Source of the DNA: Sphingomonas prati
GTDB taxonomy: Bacteria; Pseudomonadota; Alphaproteobacteria; Sphingomonadales; Sphingomonadaceae
Reading direction: 5' to 3'
Assembly: GCF_014643515.1 (NCBI RefSeq)
Contig: NZ_BMJP01000008.1
Location: forward strand, 1-42,780
DNA length: 42,780 nt
Part shown: positions 9,079-17,531 of the stretch, in pieces
Numbering within the stretch: the first letter of the stretch is position 1
Layout: each line of letters begins with the position of its first letter
Notes under the pieces: generated by a model
Seen by the model: the letters and a program-made list of their open reading frames with translations, nothing else
Told to the model about the DNA's origin: nothing
Database searches by the model: none
Program-made: the position numbers and the translations under genes

Positions 9079-9153
9079 CTAGGCCTCGATCACGCTGGTC
9101 GCGGCGCAGCCGGCGAGGAGTGGCAGGACGAGCTGGAGAAAAGCGGGTCTCAT
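9079..9153 (-). CDS. Possible 24-residue lipoprotein or truncated lipoprotein gene
   Basis: On the minus strand an ATG at 9153 opens a 24-codon frame with a complete lipoprotein signal: a short basic start (MRP), a hydrophobic stretch and the lipobox LLAGC followed by AATS. It stops after only seven residues beyond the Cys. It could be a tiny lipoprotein or the surviving start of a longer one lost by mutation. No clear ribosome site precedes it. It lies downstream of mucR copy 1 on the same strand. Confidence 0.3.
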   Translation of the reverse strand: MRPAFLQLVLPLLAGCAATSVIEA

Positions 9154-9178
9154 ACGGTTAGGCAATCAGCGGGTTCAG

Positions 9179-9193
9179 CCGTCGAGTCGACGG
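9179..9193. promoter_or_regulatory. Perfect palindrome CCGTCGA-G-TCGACGG
   Basis: This 15-base perfect palindrome with a one-base centre lies between mucR copy 1 and the small lipoprotein frame. It could be a protein-binding site. It has no T-run, so it is not a convincing terminator. Function unknown. Confidence 0.3.
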
Positions 9194-9245
9194 TGTTCGC
9201 CGCCTTGAAACGATCGACCGGTGACTTGCGTGACTTGAATGTCTT

Positions 9246-9671
9246 CTATTCAACGACAGGCTTGGCAACTCGCTTGGCCCCCCTACGGCCCAAGCCAAAA
9301 GAATGTGCCAGTTCACGGCGCCGTTCACTGTAAGCCTGCGACGTCATCGGGTAGTCGGCGGGCAGATTGTATCGTTCGCGATACTCAGCCGGTGTCAGGC
9401 CATTCAGCGCAAGATGGCGCTTTAGCATCGTATACGGCTTACCGTCGATCATCGACAGTATGTGGTTCGGATTGGCCAACGACTTCCGGACCGTAATCGC
9501 AGGCTCATACGTTTCCGCTTCAACCGGTTCCGGCTCACCAACAGTAGCAAGCGCTTCGTAAACAGACTTAATGAGGCCAGCCAAATCAGCCGCCGCCACG
9601 ATGTTATTTGCAACATGGGCGGATACGATGTCGCTGGTGATCGCGAGCAGATCGGTGTCGGAGATTCCCAT
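9246..9671 (-). CDS. MucR/Ros-family transcriptional regulator without zinc-ligand cysteines, copy 1
   Basis: This 141-residue protein has the MucR layout: an N-terminal helical region (LLAITSDIVSAHVANN...DLAGLIKSVYEAL) and a C-terminal Ros-type DNA-binding domain (MLKRHLALNGLTPAEYRERYNLPADYPM...SERRRELAHSFGLG). In zinc-containing members a CxxC-type pair precedes the GK..MLKRHL helix; here that segment reads HILSMIDGKPYT with no cysteine. Zinc-independent MucR homologues are known in rhizobia, so the fold can still bind DNA. These proteins act as xenogeneic-silencer-like repressors on AT-rich promoters. The upstream DNA (9672-9830) is AT-rich and could be an autoregulatory target. A paralogue lies at 21013. 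Confidence 0.9.
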   Translation of the reverse strand: MGISDTDLLAITSDIVSAHVANNIVAAADLAGLIKSVYEALATVGEPEPVEAETYEPAITVRKSLANPNHILSMIDGKPYTMLKRHLALNGLTPAEYRERYNLPADYPMTSQAYSERRRELAHSFGLGRRGAKRVAKPVVE

Positions 9672-9828
9672 AGTTTTTCCCTATACAGTAACGAATAGTG
9701 TTTAGATTATATGTTCGGCTAAGTGCAATAGGACTAAATGATAAGCAGACCAAGGGAGTCCCCACACCCACAAAATTACCTTTGGCACATAGTGGAGGGA
9801 TGTTTCCAAGACATAAGTTTATCGCGCC

Positions 9829-10068
9829 TCAAGATCTAAAATCTATAACATTATCAAACCGCACTATGTGTATAACTTGCCGAGTGGAATCAGCTATTTC
9901 AATGCGATAACTGCCATGAATGGGAACACCTGCAATGATATCGGTTGCTATCAAATCCCGAGCCGCGGCAATTGCCGCGAACTTCGCGTCATCGAGATTG
10001 GACTTTTCGATGCCAGTTTCATCCGGAACTGTCACCTTCTCAATCATATTTAAGTGATATCGTAGCAT
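9829..10068 (-). CDS. DUF6894-type small protein, copy 1
   Basis: The 79-residue product begins MLRYHLNM and continues VPDETGIEKSNLDDAKFAAIAAARDLIATD...SYRIEIADSTRQVIHIVRF. This matches the small alphaproteobacterial DUF6894 pattern (xRYxFHL...DxxGxxxxDLxxAxxxA...xxIxDxxGxxLxxxxF). A good ribosome site (GAGGGAGC, about five bases before the ATG) supports the start. Function unknown; the family is soluble and has no catalytic motif. A relative is at 16612. Confidence 0.72.
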   Translation of the reverse strand: MLRYHLNMIEKVTVPDETGIEKSNLDDAKFAAIAAARDLIATDIIAGVPIHGSYRIEIADSTRQVIHIVRFDNVIDFRS

Positions 10069-10305
10069 AATTGCTCCCTCAAAACGTACATACCACGCTC
10101 ACAATCTGGATGGGTTTAAGTAGGCTAATGTATGCAGGCGTAGTTTGAGACGGAATACGCAAATAATACGTGATTGTAGTACCCGAGGATTGCTATTGAA
10201 AAGTTCAGCACCTCGAGAAGGTGCTCGATTTAGTAACAGGAATGAGTTGTTAAAATTTCCAGACGAGACTATGCGTTGCCAACTATGGATAATTACATTC
10301 TTTCC

Positions 10306-10906
10306 CTACGTTTCAAGAATTGATCCGTCCTGCAGCTTTTTCATAGCACGGTTCACGTGCACACCCGTCAAGCCCGTGGCATCGCCCAAATCATTCTCGA
10401 CGATCGGCAAATTGTAGAACGTTCGGTCGCCCAAGCCCGCGAGCTCCGAGCGGATCCCCATCTCACAAAAAAGGTGACACAGACAAGGAAGTGCATCGCG
10501 CCGTCCGACGTTTACGACCCATCCCAAGAGAATCGATCCATCCGCGACACTGTCACGCCAGAAGGCCGCCGCGATACCGAGATACTGCGCAACGATCTGG
10601 CGAATTTGAATATGCGGAATACGTAGCACCGTTGCGTCAGAAAGTACTGTAATTCCACAACCAACCTTCGGACTGACAACGGAAGTCAGGTCGATCATAT
10701 CCCCGGAAATCGATAGGCTAGTAATCTGTTGATCGCCATCGCGGTTCTGACCCAACCGACCGACTATCCCATTCACGACCATCGACCGTTTCGTCTACCC
10801 TTACAAGATCTTCATAGGCGCGGTAGTCTTTCAGGGTGCCGCAAAGGCCTAGAATTGCCGTTATCTCGGCGTTCGCTAGCACTGAGCGGGCCGTCAAACG
10901 CTTCAC
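10306..10906 (-). pseudogene. Crp/Fnr-family regulator, frameshifted
   Basis: Two overlapping minus-strand frames together give one Crp/Fnr protein. The first part (from a GTG near 10906) reads KRLTARSVLANAEI...YEDLVRVDETVDG and then runs out of register. The second frame, from about 10782, continues with MVVNGIVGRLGQNRDGDQQI, the cyclic-nucleotide-binding-fold beta strands, and ends in the winged-helix region (LPIVENDLGDATGLTGVHVNRAMKKLQDGSIL). A one-base shift near 10775-10790 joins them. The intact relative at 24117 confirms the expected order. It is either a real pseudogene or a base-call error; promoters of this family are often targets of redox or stress signals, but this copy gives no ligand clue. 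Confidence 0.75.
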
Positions 10907-11448
10907 AAAAAGCTTTACACCGGTGTTATGTGTCAGATGCAAAACAGGCACTCCAGCTCCGGAGCGGAAGCACGCAACCACTTATAGGCATCGGCCCAAC
11001 GGATGCTCTCATGTGGCGCATCATTAACGCAGAGCATTGAAGTTGCCTAGCTAATGAATGTTGGAAGACCTGACGGGCGAAGGAGCACATCTGCCGGGGG
11101 TTAGCTGCTTCTCCGCCATAGGATGCCGTGTCGTCATCCGCTTGGGACGGCGCAGCCAACGGCTAAGGCGTTCAAAGAATTGGGTTGGTTACTACGCGGG
11201 CCGGCACGACATGATGGTTCGTGGATAACAATCCTACGTCCGAGTGCATGGTCACGTGGCGATGACGGAGTCACGCGACGAGCGCTCCGCTACGATGCTC
11301 AACGACTGTCCGTTCTTTGAATGGCGTCAAGCTGACATTGCTAGTTTTGTAGTGCACCGGCACAACCAGCGGGTCAGCAGCGTTGACCGGGAGCGGTAGA
11401 ACGCAGTGCAGGGGTTCAATGCAGGTGTGTGTTGATCGTGGAGATTGG
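10907..11448 (+). other. Intergenic region upstream of the HWE kinase
   Basis: About 540 bases have no convincing gene. The region holds the divergent promoters of the Crp remnant and of the kinase, and near its right end a degenerate copy of the dispersed element (11271-11323). Confidence 0.5.
11271..11323 (+). repeat. Dispersed palindromic element, copy G (right half)
   Basis: Reads CGCGACGAGCGCTCCGCTAC, then GATGCTCAAC and CCGTTCTTTGAATGG. It aligns with the right half of copy C at 27555-27607 (GCGACAAGC...CTACGGTGTTCAAC...CGTTTTTTGAACGG). The left arm is not recognisable. It lies about 126 bases before the start of an HWE kinase. Confidence 0.5.
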
Positions 11449-13362
11449 ATGACGGACAGCTTGAGGCATCGAGGGGCAGGCGGGACCGTTGCCGACATGA
11501 TCTTCATTGATGGCGGCCAGATGGGTGCGCTGATTCGCGCCCATGACTGGGCGACCTCGCCGCTGGGCTTACCCGAGACATGGCCGCAATCGCTACGTTC
11601 GGCCGTTGGCATCATGCTCGCAAACAAGCATCTCATGTTCGTTGCATGGGGACCGGAGCTCAGCTTTCTCTACAATGATGGCTATCTGCCGGTGTTTGGG
11701 ACGAAGCATCCCGACGCGCTTGGCCGCCCGTTCCGTGAAGTCTGGCCGGAGATTTGGGATGACCTGAAGCCGCTGATCGACGCAGCGTTGAGCGGGGAGT
11801 CCACCTGGTCTGAAAACTTGCCGCTCGTCGTAGAGCGCAACGGTTACCCTGAGGAAGCTTGGTTCACCTTCTCGTATTCACCCATCCGGGACGAGACTGG
11901 CGCAATTGCCGGTATGTTCTGCGCCGGTGCCGAGACGACGCAAACCCTTCTCGCCGAGCGACGGCTGATTGACGAGCGCGAGCGCCAGAAGCGGATGCTT
12001 CAACAAATGCCGGGCTTCGCTGCGTTGCTCACTGGTCCGGAGCATCGCTACGAGTATGTCAACGACGCGTATCGCCAGATCTCCGGCGATCGGAACTTCA
12101 TGGGGCAGGCGTTTCGCGAGGTATTCCCAGACATTGCTGGCCAGGGATTCTACGAAATATTTGACCGCGTGTATGAAAGTGGCGAACCGTTCGCACGACG
12201 CACCATGTCGGTCAGCCTCGATCGCGAAGATGGTGATCGATCGATCGACCTCCTGGTAGAGCCGGTCAGGGATAACTCGGGCAAGGTCACGGGCATCTTC
12301 GTTGGCGGCTTTGATATTACGGAGCGTGTTCGCGCTGAAGGGGCAGTTCGCGAGTCTGAAGCCCGCTTCCGCAATATGGCGGATCATGCCCCGACGATGA
12401 TGTGGGTGACGGACGCAGAAGGGCGCTGCACCTACCTCAATCGCGCGTGGTACGATTTCACTGGTCAGAGCGAGGCTGAAGGCGAAGGCTTTGGCTGGCT
12501 GGAGGCTGTACATCCTGACGACCGCGGCTGGTCGGGCGAGACCTTCGTTTCTGCAAATGCCAACCATGAGATTTTTCGAGTTGAGTATAGATTGCGCCGC
12601 CACGACGGTGAGTATCGCTGGGCGATTGACGCGGCTTCTCCTCGTTTCGGCTCACAGGGCGATTTCCTGGGTTATATCGGTACGGTCATCGACATTGATG
12701 ATCGTCGGGAAATGGAGGACGCGCTGCGCGATACCTCAGCTCATCAGATCCTTTTGATCAACGAGCTGAACCATCGCGTGAAGAACACGCTCGCCACGGT
12801 ACAGTCGATCGCGATGCAGACCTTTCGGGATCGGGGTGGCGCGGGAGCTTCTCCTGAACAGCGGGAGTTGTTCGAGTCCCGTCTTATCGCTCTCGCGATA
12901 GCCCATGACGTTCTCACCCGCGAGAACTGGGAAAGCGCGCAGCTACGCGACGTTGTTCTCGAGGCGGTCGCAGCGCATTGCGGCGGCGACGTTAATCCCT
13001 TCACCGTGGAAGGGCCGGAGGCACGGTTGACGCCCAAGATGGCGCTGGGCTGGTCGATGGCGCTCCACGAGCTTTGCACCAACGCTGTGAAATATGGCGC
13101 GCTTTCGGTGCCGGACGGCACCGTGGCAATTCGTTGGTCAGTCGAGCGCGAAGAAAAGGCCGATCAGCTGAACTTTATTTGGGAGGAGCGCGGTGGACCG
13201 AGCGTTACTGAGCCGAGCAGCAAAGGGTTTGGTTCACGTCTGATCGAACGCCAGCTCGCTCGAGAGTTGGGGGGCCACGTCGAACTTATCTACGCACCCA
13301 AGGGGGTAAACTGTACGATAAAAGCGCCGCTTTCTGCCGCTGACGATCATAGCGCTAATTAG
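11449..13362 (+). CDS. Soluble PAS-PAS-PAS HWE-family sensor histidine kinase
   Basis: The product is 637 residues from the ATG at 11449, which has GGAG five bases upstream; GTG/ATG codons at 11383 and 11419 are less likely. No membrane segment is seen, so it is probably cytoplasmic. Three PAS-type domains run to about residue 430: an N-terminal one with SPLGLPETWPQSLRS, a second with TGPEHRYEYVNDAYR, and a third with ESEARFRNMADHAPTMMWVTD. The H-box NELNHRVKN places the phospho-histidine at His442. The HWE traits follow: HELCTNAVKYGALS (N-box) and WEERGGPSV, then GFGSRLIERQLARELGG. A single receiver protein starts 13 bases downstream and is its likely partner. The ligand of the PAS domains cannot be told from sequence. 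Confidence 0.92.
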   Translation: MTDSLRHRGAGGTVADMIFIDGGQMGALIRAHDWATSPLGLPETWPQSLRSAVGIMLANKHLMFVAWGPELSFLYNDGYLPVFGTKHPDALGRPFREVWPEIWDDLKPLIDAALSGESTWSENLPLVVERNGYPEEAWFTFSYSPIRDETGAIAGMFCAGAETTQTLLAERRLIDERERQKRMLQQMPGFAALLTGPEHRYEYVNDAYRQISGDRNFMGQAFREVFPDIAGQGFYEIFDRVYESGEPFARRTMSVSLDREDGDRSIDLLVEPVRDNSGKVTGIFVGGFDITERVRAEGAVRESEARFRNMADHAPTMMWVTDAEGRCTYLNRAWYDFTGQSEAEGEGFGWLEAVHPDDRGWSGETFVSANANHEIFRVEYRLRRHDGEYRWAIDAASPRFGSQGDFLGYIGTVIDIDDRREMEDALRDTSAHQILLINELNHRVKNTLATVQSIAMQTFRDRGGAGASPEQRELFESRLIALAIAHDVLTRENWESAQLRDVVLEAVAAHCGGDVNPFTVEGPEARLTPKMALGWSMALHELCTNAVKYGALSVPDGTVAIRWSVEREEKADQLNFIWEERGGPSVTEPSSKGFGSRLIERQLARELGGHVELIYAPKGVNCTIKAPLSAADDHSAN

Positions 13363-13374
13363 GATGCATCAGTA

Positions 13375-13746
13375 ATGCCCGTAACCCCCGCGGACTGCCG
13401 CGTTCTGGTCGTCGAAGACGAGAGTGCAGTCCTGATGCTCGTCGAGGACATGCTGATCGATCTTGGTTATTCCAAGATCGACACCGCCATGAGCGTCTCC
13501 GAAGCTTTACCGATCGCCGATACGGCAGAACTGACGTTTGCAATTCTTGACGTGAATCTGGGCGGTCAGCGCAGTTCTCCGATTGCTGACCGCCTGCGTG
13601 CGCGGGGCGTGCCGTTCGTGTTTGCGACCGGGTACGGCTCACGCGGCATGGACGACGCGTATGTTGGATCGATCGTGCTTAGAAAGCCGTTTCGGCTCGG
13701 CGAGCTCGAAGTGGCCATCAACCGCGCGCTGGCTCATCTTGACTGA
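13375..13746 (+). CDS. Single-domain receiver protein (CheY-like)
   Basis: This 123-residue receiver has the acidic pocket in VVEDESAV, phospho-acceptor Asp in AILDVNLGG, the Thr/switch region FATGYGSRG and the conserved Lys in LRKPFRLGEL. It has no output domain. It lies 12 bases after the HWE kinase stop in the same operon, a common arrangement in sphingomonads and rhizobia where the receiver is a phosphate sink or relays to the general stress pathway. The exact target is unknown. Confidence 0.9.
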   Translation: MPVTPADCRVLVVEDESAVLMLVEDMLIDLGYSKIDTAMSVSEALPIADTAELTFAILDVNLGGQRSSPIADRLRARGVPFVFATGYGSRGMDDAYVGSIVLRKPFRLGELEVAINRALAHLD

Positions 13747-13889
13747 ATGAGAGGCGTCTAAAGCCAATCGTTAGCTGATTTCCAAACCTGCGATAAAATT
13801 CGGCAAAGCTTCTGTTGAATGTAGAGTACACTACCGTTGCCGTTGGAATAGACGTCCTGCAATGTCACTGAAAGTGATTGGATGAGCTA

Positions 13890-14081
13890 ATGACCCATCA
13901 TACAGATACAGAAGACTTTGAACGCAAACTTGCTAAAGGAAGGAACGGCATATCCGCTCGCCTACTAATAAGCCTTTTAACGGATGACGCTTTGCAGAAG
14001 ATTGGCACAGTAAGAAATAACCAAAACCCCGAAGAGACCAGGTTGGCTTTATATGAAATCAACCGCAGACGGCTTGGTTAG
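13890..14081 (+). CDS. Small hypothetical protein, 63 aa
   Basis: A short frame starts with ATG at 13890 (in-frame TTG at 13878): MTHHTDTEDFERKL, then GISARLLISLLTDDALQKI and EETRLALYEINRRRLG. It is charged and helix-prone, without signal or membrane segment. The DNA is AT-richer than its neighbours. I do not recognise the family. The composition looks protein-like rather than like a shadow frame, but the ribosome site is weak. Confidence 0.4.
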   Translation: MTHHTDTEDFERKLAKGRNGISARLLISLLTDDALQKIGTVRNNQNPEETRLALYEINRRRLG

Positions 14082-14493
14082 AAATTTACAACGCTTCTAT
14101 AATAGACGGTGTATGCCCTCAGCGACATGGCTCTCGTGTTCGTTAGCGCCCGCACGGTTTCATCGCTCGAGACAGGCTCCTAACAAAGCGGCTGAAGCTC
14201 TACAAAACCTTTTGATCGGAGGGCGTTCCGGTTTTGCGCAGGGCTTGTCTCGCGCCCGACATAGGTCTCGATCTAGGGTTGCGATCAGCGATCAGCGATC
14301 AGCGATCGTCGTCCGCCGGACTGATGATAATCTGGATACTTCCAGTAATTTGGCGATTATGGTGCCATTCGTAGGAATCAAGAAGAGCAAACTCAGTGCA
14401 GACATGATCCCGATTGTACTCGCTAAACAGGCGGGACTGGCAGATGGTTCATTAACTGGTTTGCGTTAGCGACCAACGGAGTTGATCATCAAT
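14082..14493 (+). other. Intergenic region with remnant homology to the 3' end of the winged-helix gene at 18755
   Basis: No convincing gene. A tandem repeat lies at 14281. Bases ~14395-14440 resemble the DNA just upstream of response regulator copy 3 (shared AAACAGGCGGGA-CTGGCA type string, compare 19120-19142). This suggests that copy 2 was duplicated together with the end of the winged-helix gene. The open frame at 14053-14469 has no recognisable protein character. Confidence 0.45.
14281..14308 (+). repeat. Short tandem repeat (GCGATCA) about four units
   Basis: Three exact copies of GCGATCA followed by GCGATCG. It is a simple 7-base tandem array, probably slippage-prone and non-coding. 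Confidence 0.7.
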
Positions 14494-15117
14494 ATGGCCA
14501 GTGCGCGCATACTCATCGTCTACGACCATCCGCTGATCGGGGATGCGTTACAATTCGCTACTCATACCCGTCATACTGACATGCAGGTGGACGTGGTTAA
14601 TTCCTTAGCGGCGGCGGAGGCGATGTGTTGCGAAACGCAGGGCCTCAAACTCGTCTTGCTGGATTACCGCCTTCCTGACAGCACAGGATATTCCTGACTT
14701 TCCCGTTTGAAATACCTTCTTGGCGACGTACCGATCGCGATCGTCTCTGGCTTCGGCGACGTTGCAATCATGGAGGCGGGACGGGTGTTGGGCGCGCAAG
14801 GCTTCCTGTCGAAGACGCAGCCGCTAGATTGGTTGGCCGATATGGTGGACCGAATGCCGGCGGGCGAACACATTTTTCCGCCGCAAAGCGCGAACGCACA
14901 CGAGATCGAGTCGGCGCAGGCACGACTAGAGACTCTGTCCGTCGCGCAGCGCCGGGTGCTGCTAGCGCTGACGCAAGGGCATCTGAACAAGCAAATCACA
15001 TTGGAACTGGATGTGTCGATAGCGACGATTAAGGCGCATCTGACCGCTATGTTTCGTAAGCTGGGCGTGCTGAACCGCACCAAGCGGTGCTGTCAGTTCA
15101 GCCACTGCTCCGAATAA
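14494..15117 (+). pseudogene. NarL/FixJ response regulator, copy 2, inactivated
   Basis: It is closely similar to the genes at 8105 and 19191 but has three lesions. The acidic-pocket Asp10 is Tyr (VYDHP instead of VDDHP). Codon 68 is TGA (14695-14697) where copies 1 and 3 have a Gly codon. A base is missing near 15085, so the end reads NRTKRCCQ instead of NRTQAVL. Between the lesions the frame stays open and still contains FLSKTQ and the helix-turn-helix GHLNKQITLELDVSIATIKAHL. This looks like a genuine pseudogene because substitution, nonsense and frameshift changes are all present. It starts with ATG where the other copies use GTG. Element copy A follows. Confidence 0.88.
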
Positions 15118-15503
15118 TGGATTAGGCTGGGTAGCGGGATGGGCAAGTTGCGACGCGTGAGCCTCTTTGTTGCAGATGTTCTAAGTTCTGCGACAATCTA
15201 GTGTTTCCAGTGTTCAACCACTGTTATCTGCTGGACAGCCTACTGCCTGGCTTTCCAAACCTGCACGAATGACCGACTTTGGGTCTACCTCGTCCCGGAA
15301 CCCGGACAGCGGTATTCATCCCCGTTCGCCGGACCGGATGCTGCTGCAGTGCGGATTGGGGGATCCCTATCGCCGATCGACATGTGTATCGACATGAGAC
15401 GGGTCACGCCGCGCGGCGCGCTAACGAAATGTAAACACAAGAACGGCAGGGTTTTCGGTATTCTCAGGAACAGACGTTTCTGCGCGAGAAAGCAAGGAAG
15501 GCC
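15118..15503 (+). other. Intergenic region upstream of the protease
   Basis: Holds element copy A (15169-15228) and a short direct repeat ATCGACATG at 15376 and 15388. No convincing gene on either strand. Confidence 0.5.
15169..15228 (+). repeat. Dispersed palindromic element, copy A
   Basis: Left arm TGTTGCA, loop with TTCTAAGTT, right arm CTGCGACA, then after 15 bases AGTGTTCAACCACTGTT. It lies behind response regulator copy 2. Flanks on the gene side match those of copy B, so A and B arose by duplication together with the regulator gene. Confidence 0.65.
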
Positions 15504-16301
15504 ATGGCCATTAGGGCAACAGTCCAGGCAGTGGCAATGGCGATCACCCTCGGGTCCGCGCTCGCCGCGCCACCCGCCGCCGCCCAGGTCAGCGTCGAGA
15601 CCGGCGGGGAGCGGCAGGACGTGCCTGCGAACACCGTGCGAACTGTCACCATGGTCAACGGACGGACGAGCATCGTCGACGCCGCATGGCGCGGGGGTGA
15701 AGCGACGCCGGGCCTGGCGGCGATCACCACCACCGAGACCACGGACGAGGACGAAGAAGGGCACGTGCTGTCGCGAACCCTCGTCACCCGCATCGAGCCG
15801 CAGCGCGCGACGGTCGTCTTGTTGAGCTACGCGCCGCCGCCGCCCGCACCGCGCATCGAGATCGACGCGGGCTATCTCGACGAGCCGGTCGCGCTCGGGA
15901 CGCCACGTGTCATGCGCATCGATCGCGATTCCTGGGGCGGGCACTTCGTCGCGTCGCTGGTCGTCAACGGCGTCCCCGTCCGTGCCATCATCGACACTGG
16001 TTCGGCGTACAGCATCCTGTCGGCGGACGACGCGCGGGCGACTGGAGCTGACCGTGCCGTGCATCGCGAGGAGACCGCGATCGGCATCGGCGGTTACACC
16101 CTGGTCGGCGTCGCGCGCGTCACATCGGTCGAGATCGGCGGGCAGAGTTTGGGCCGTCTGACGATGCGGATCGGTCAGCCCGGTATGCCCTACACGCTGC
16201 TCGGACAGTCCGAGATCGCGCGGTTGGGCCGTGTCACGATCGAGGACGGCGTGATGACGATCACTCCGCGCGGCGTGGCGACGCAGGTCGCCATGAAATA
16301 G
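15504..16301 (+). CDS. Exported retropepsin-like (clan AA) aspartic protease
   Basis: This 265-residue product has a Sec signal peptide (about 1-28, ending APPAAAQ). After a ~100-residue N-terminal region comes a single retropepsin-like domain: VNGVPVRAIIDTGSAYSIL with catalytic Asp164 in DTGS, a glycine flap IGIGGYTLVGVA, and the closing segment YTLLGQSEIARLGRVTIEDGVMTI. Single-domain proteases of this type are thought to act as homodimers. It probably works in the periplasm; the substrate is unknown. The ATG at 15504 follows GCAAGGAAGGCC, a usable ribosome site. It seems to be a single-gene unit. Confidence 0.88.
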   Translation: MAIRATVQAVAMAITLGSALAAPPAAAQVSVETGGERQDVPANTVRTVTMVNGRTSIVDAAWRGGEATPGLAAITTTETTDEDEEGHVLSRTLVTRIEPQRATVVLLSYAPPPPAPRIEIDAGYLDEPVALGTPRVMRIDRDSWGGHFVASLVVNGVPVRAIIDTGSAYSILSADDARATGADRAVHREETAIGIGGYTLVGVARVTSVEIGGQSLGRLTMRIGQPGMPYTLLGQSEIARLGRVTIEDGVMTITPRGVATQVAMK

Positions 16302-16611
16302 TTCGAGCCCAGAAATACAACGGCCCAAATCGTTGCCTGCCTAAGGACAGTCTCGAAGCATGGCCTCCTTATGGGGGTGCGGTCACGCAATTCGGTATTC
16401 GTCGTCAAAAGTAGGCACTATGAAACTGATACGCGATCGTTAAGAAATGGTTCAACGCGTTCCTCACCCCGCCCTCGACCACGGTTTATGAAAAGAAGAT
16501 CGGTCGAACTGACCTTCTATAGAATGGAACGCGTGTTTAGCTTCGATCCATCATGTGCAGAGATTGATTTAGCTAATTCCATCCCGCCAAGAATTGTAGC
16601 ACGTCGCATCA
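16302..16611 (+). other. Intergenic region, nothing recognised
   Basis: About 310 bases between the protease and the DUF6894 gene. Short open frames are present on both strands but none has a protein-like sequence with a ribosome site. Confidence 0.45.
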
Positions 16612-16854
16612 ATGCCGCACTATCTTCTCCACTTGCACGACACGCAATTTGACACTTACAACGAAGAAGGTTTTGAAGCTCCCGATTTAGCGGCAGCTCG
16701 GTTGATCGCAAAGTCAAGTATCTGGGACGTTTTTGCGGAAGAAGCGTTGCGCAGTAAGCTTGACTTTCGAGGTTATATTGACATAGCTGATGCCAACGGT
16801 CGTATTTTTGATAGCATTCCGTTTAAAGATGCCTTCACAATCCTGGGATTGTGA
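16612..16854 (+). CDS. DUF6894-type small protein, copy 2
   Basis: The 80-residue product begins MPHYLLHLHD, with the family pattern DTYNEEGFEAPDLAAARLIAKSSIWDVFAEE and YIDIADANGRIFDSIPF. It is more typical than the copy at 9829. No strong ribosome site. It ends three bases before the stop of the frameshifted kinase on the other strand, so the two genes converge. Function unknown. Confidence 0.75.
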   Translation: MPHYLLHLHDTQFDTYNEEGFEAPDLAAARLIAKSSIWDVFAEEALRSKLDFRGYIDIADANGRIFDSIPFKDAFTILGL

Positions 16855-16856
16855 AG

Positions 16857-17521
16857 TTAAACAATTGTGATCGGCAACCTCAACTCGAACGCTTTTGCGC
16901 CCGATAACGGCATGATGAACAGCCCCCCGATCGATGCCATCAGCCGCCTGGCAAGTCCCAGGCCGAGACCATCGGCAGCGGCGTATTTTGGATCGGGGAA
17001 AGGAAGCCCATCGTCATCGAGAAAATTGTAACGTCCTGGCTGGCGTTCCGCCCCAGTGTGATCTCGATGTACCCGGATTTCCCTTCCTCGTAGGCATGCT
17101 TGATCCCGTTCGTCGCGAGCTCGTTCACGACAAGGGCCAGGGTGGTGATCTGCGTCGACGAGAGACCGTCAACCTCCTGCGCAACTGTCAGGGATACTAG
17201 GATCGAACGTGGTTCGGCCTGAGCGTGCAAGGCTTCGCACACCTGCCGTAGGGCCGCCTCAAGCGATAGTTGACGGTCCTGATACAGCGTGCTCCTGCAG
17301 CGTGCCAGAACCGCAACGCGCTCCATGGCGTCTGTAAGCGCCTGACGCGTCTCCTCACTGGCCGCACGTCGGCTCTGAAGAGACAGCAGGCTCACGACAA
17401 GCTGCAGATCGTTGCTACACCGGTGAATGGTCTCGCGAAGCAGAAGATCGTCGGTTTGTACCGCCTGCCGCTCAGTGAAGGAAACTGATCCCGGTCTGTT
17501 TGCCACCTTACGCCCCCGCAT
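16857..17521 (-). pseudogene. HisKA_2-type sensor histidine kinase, frameshifted near the ATP-binding site
   Basis: The main frame (16940-17521) gives ~193 residues with H-box ETIHRCSNDLQLVVSLLSLQSRRA (His33) and N-box ALVVNELATNGIKHAY, then goes out of register after DVTIF. Adding one base in the AAAA run at about 17018 (plus strand) restores the family sequence LDDDGLPFPDPK..GLGLGLARRLMASIGG...FELRLPITIV and a stop at 16857. The intact form would be a ~220-residue soluble kinase without a sensor domain. It is either a recent pseudogene or a base-call error in a short homopolymer. A small gene ends 10 bases upstream in the same direction. Confidence 0.8.
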
Positions 17522-17531
17522 AAAAATTCAT

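Noticed and set aside
14281-14308. Tandem repeat as a CRISPR array
   Set aside because: Units are 7 bases without spacers; it is a simple tandem repeat.
14053-14469. 138-codon frame before response regulator copy 2
   Set aside because: Translation has no protein-like pattern, crosses a simple tandem repeat, and part of its DNA matches the region upstream of response regulator copy 3.
15285-16328. 347-codon minus-strand open frame
   Set aside because: Antisense to the aspartic protease; Arg/His/Asp-rich composition typical of shadow frames.
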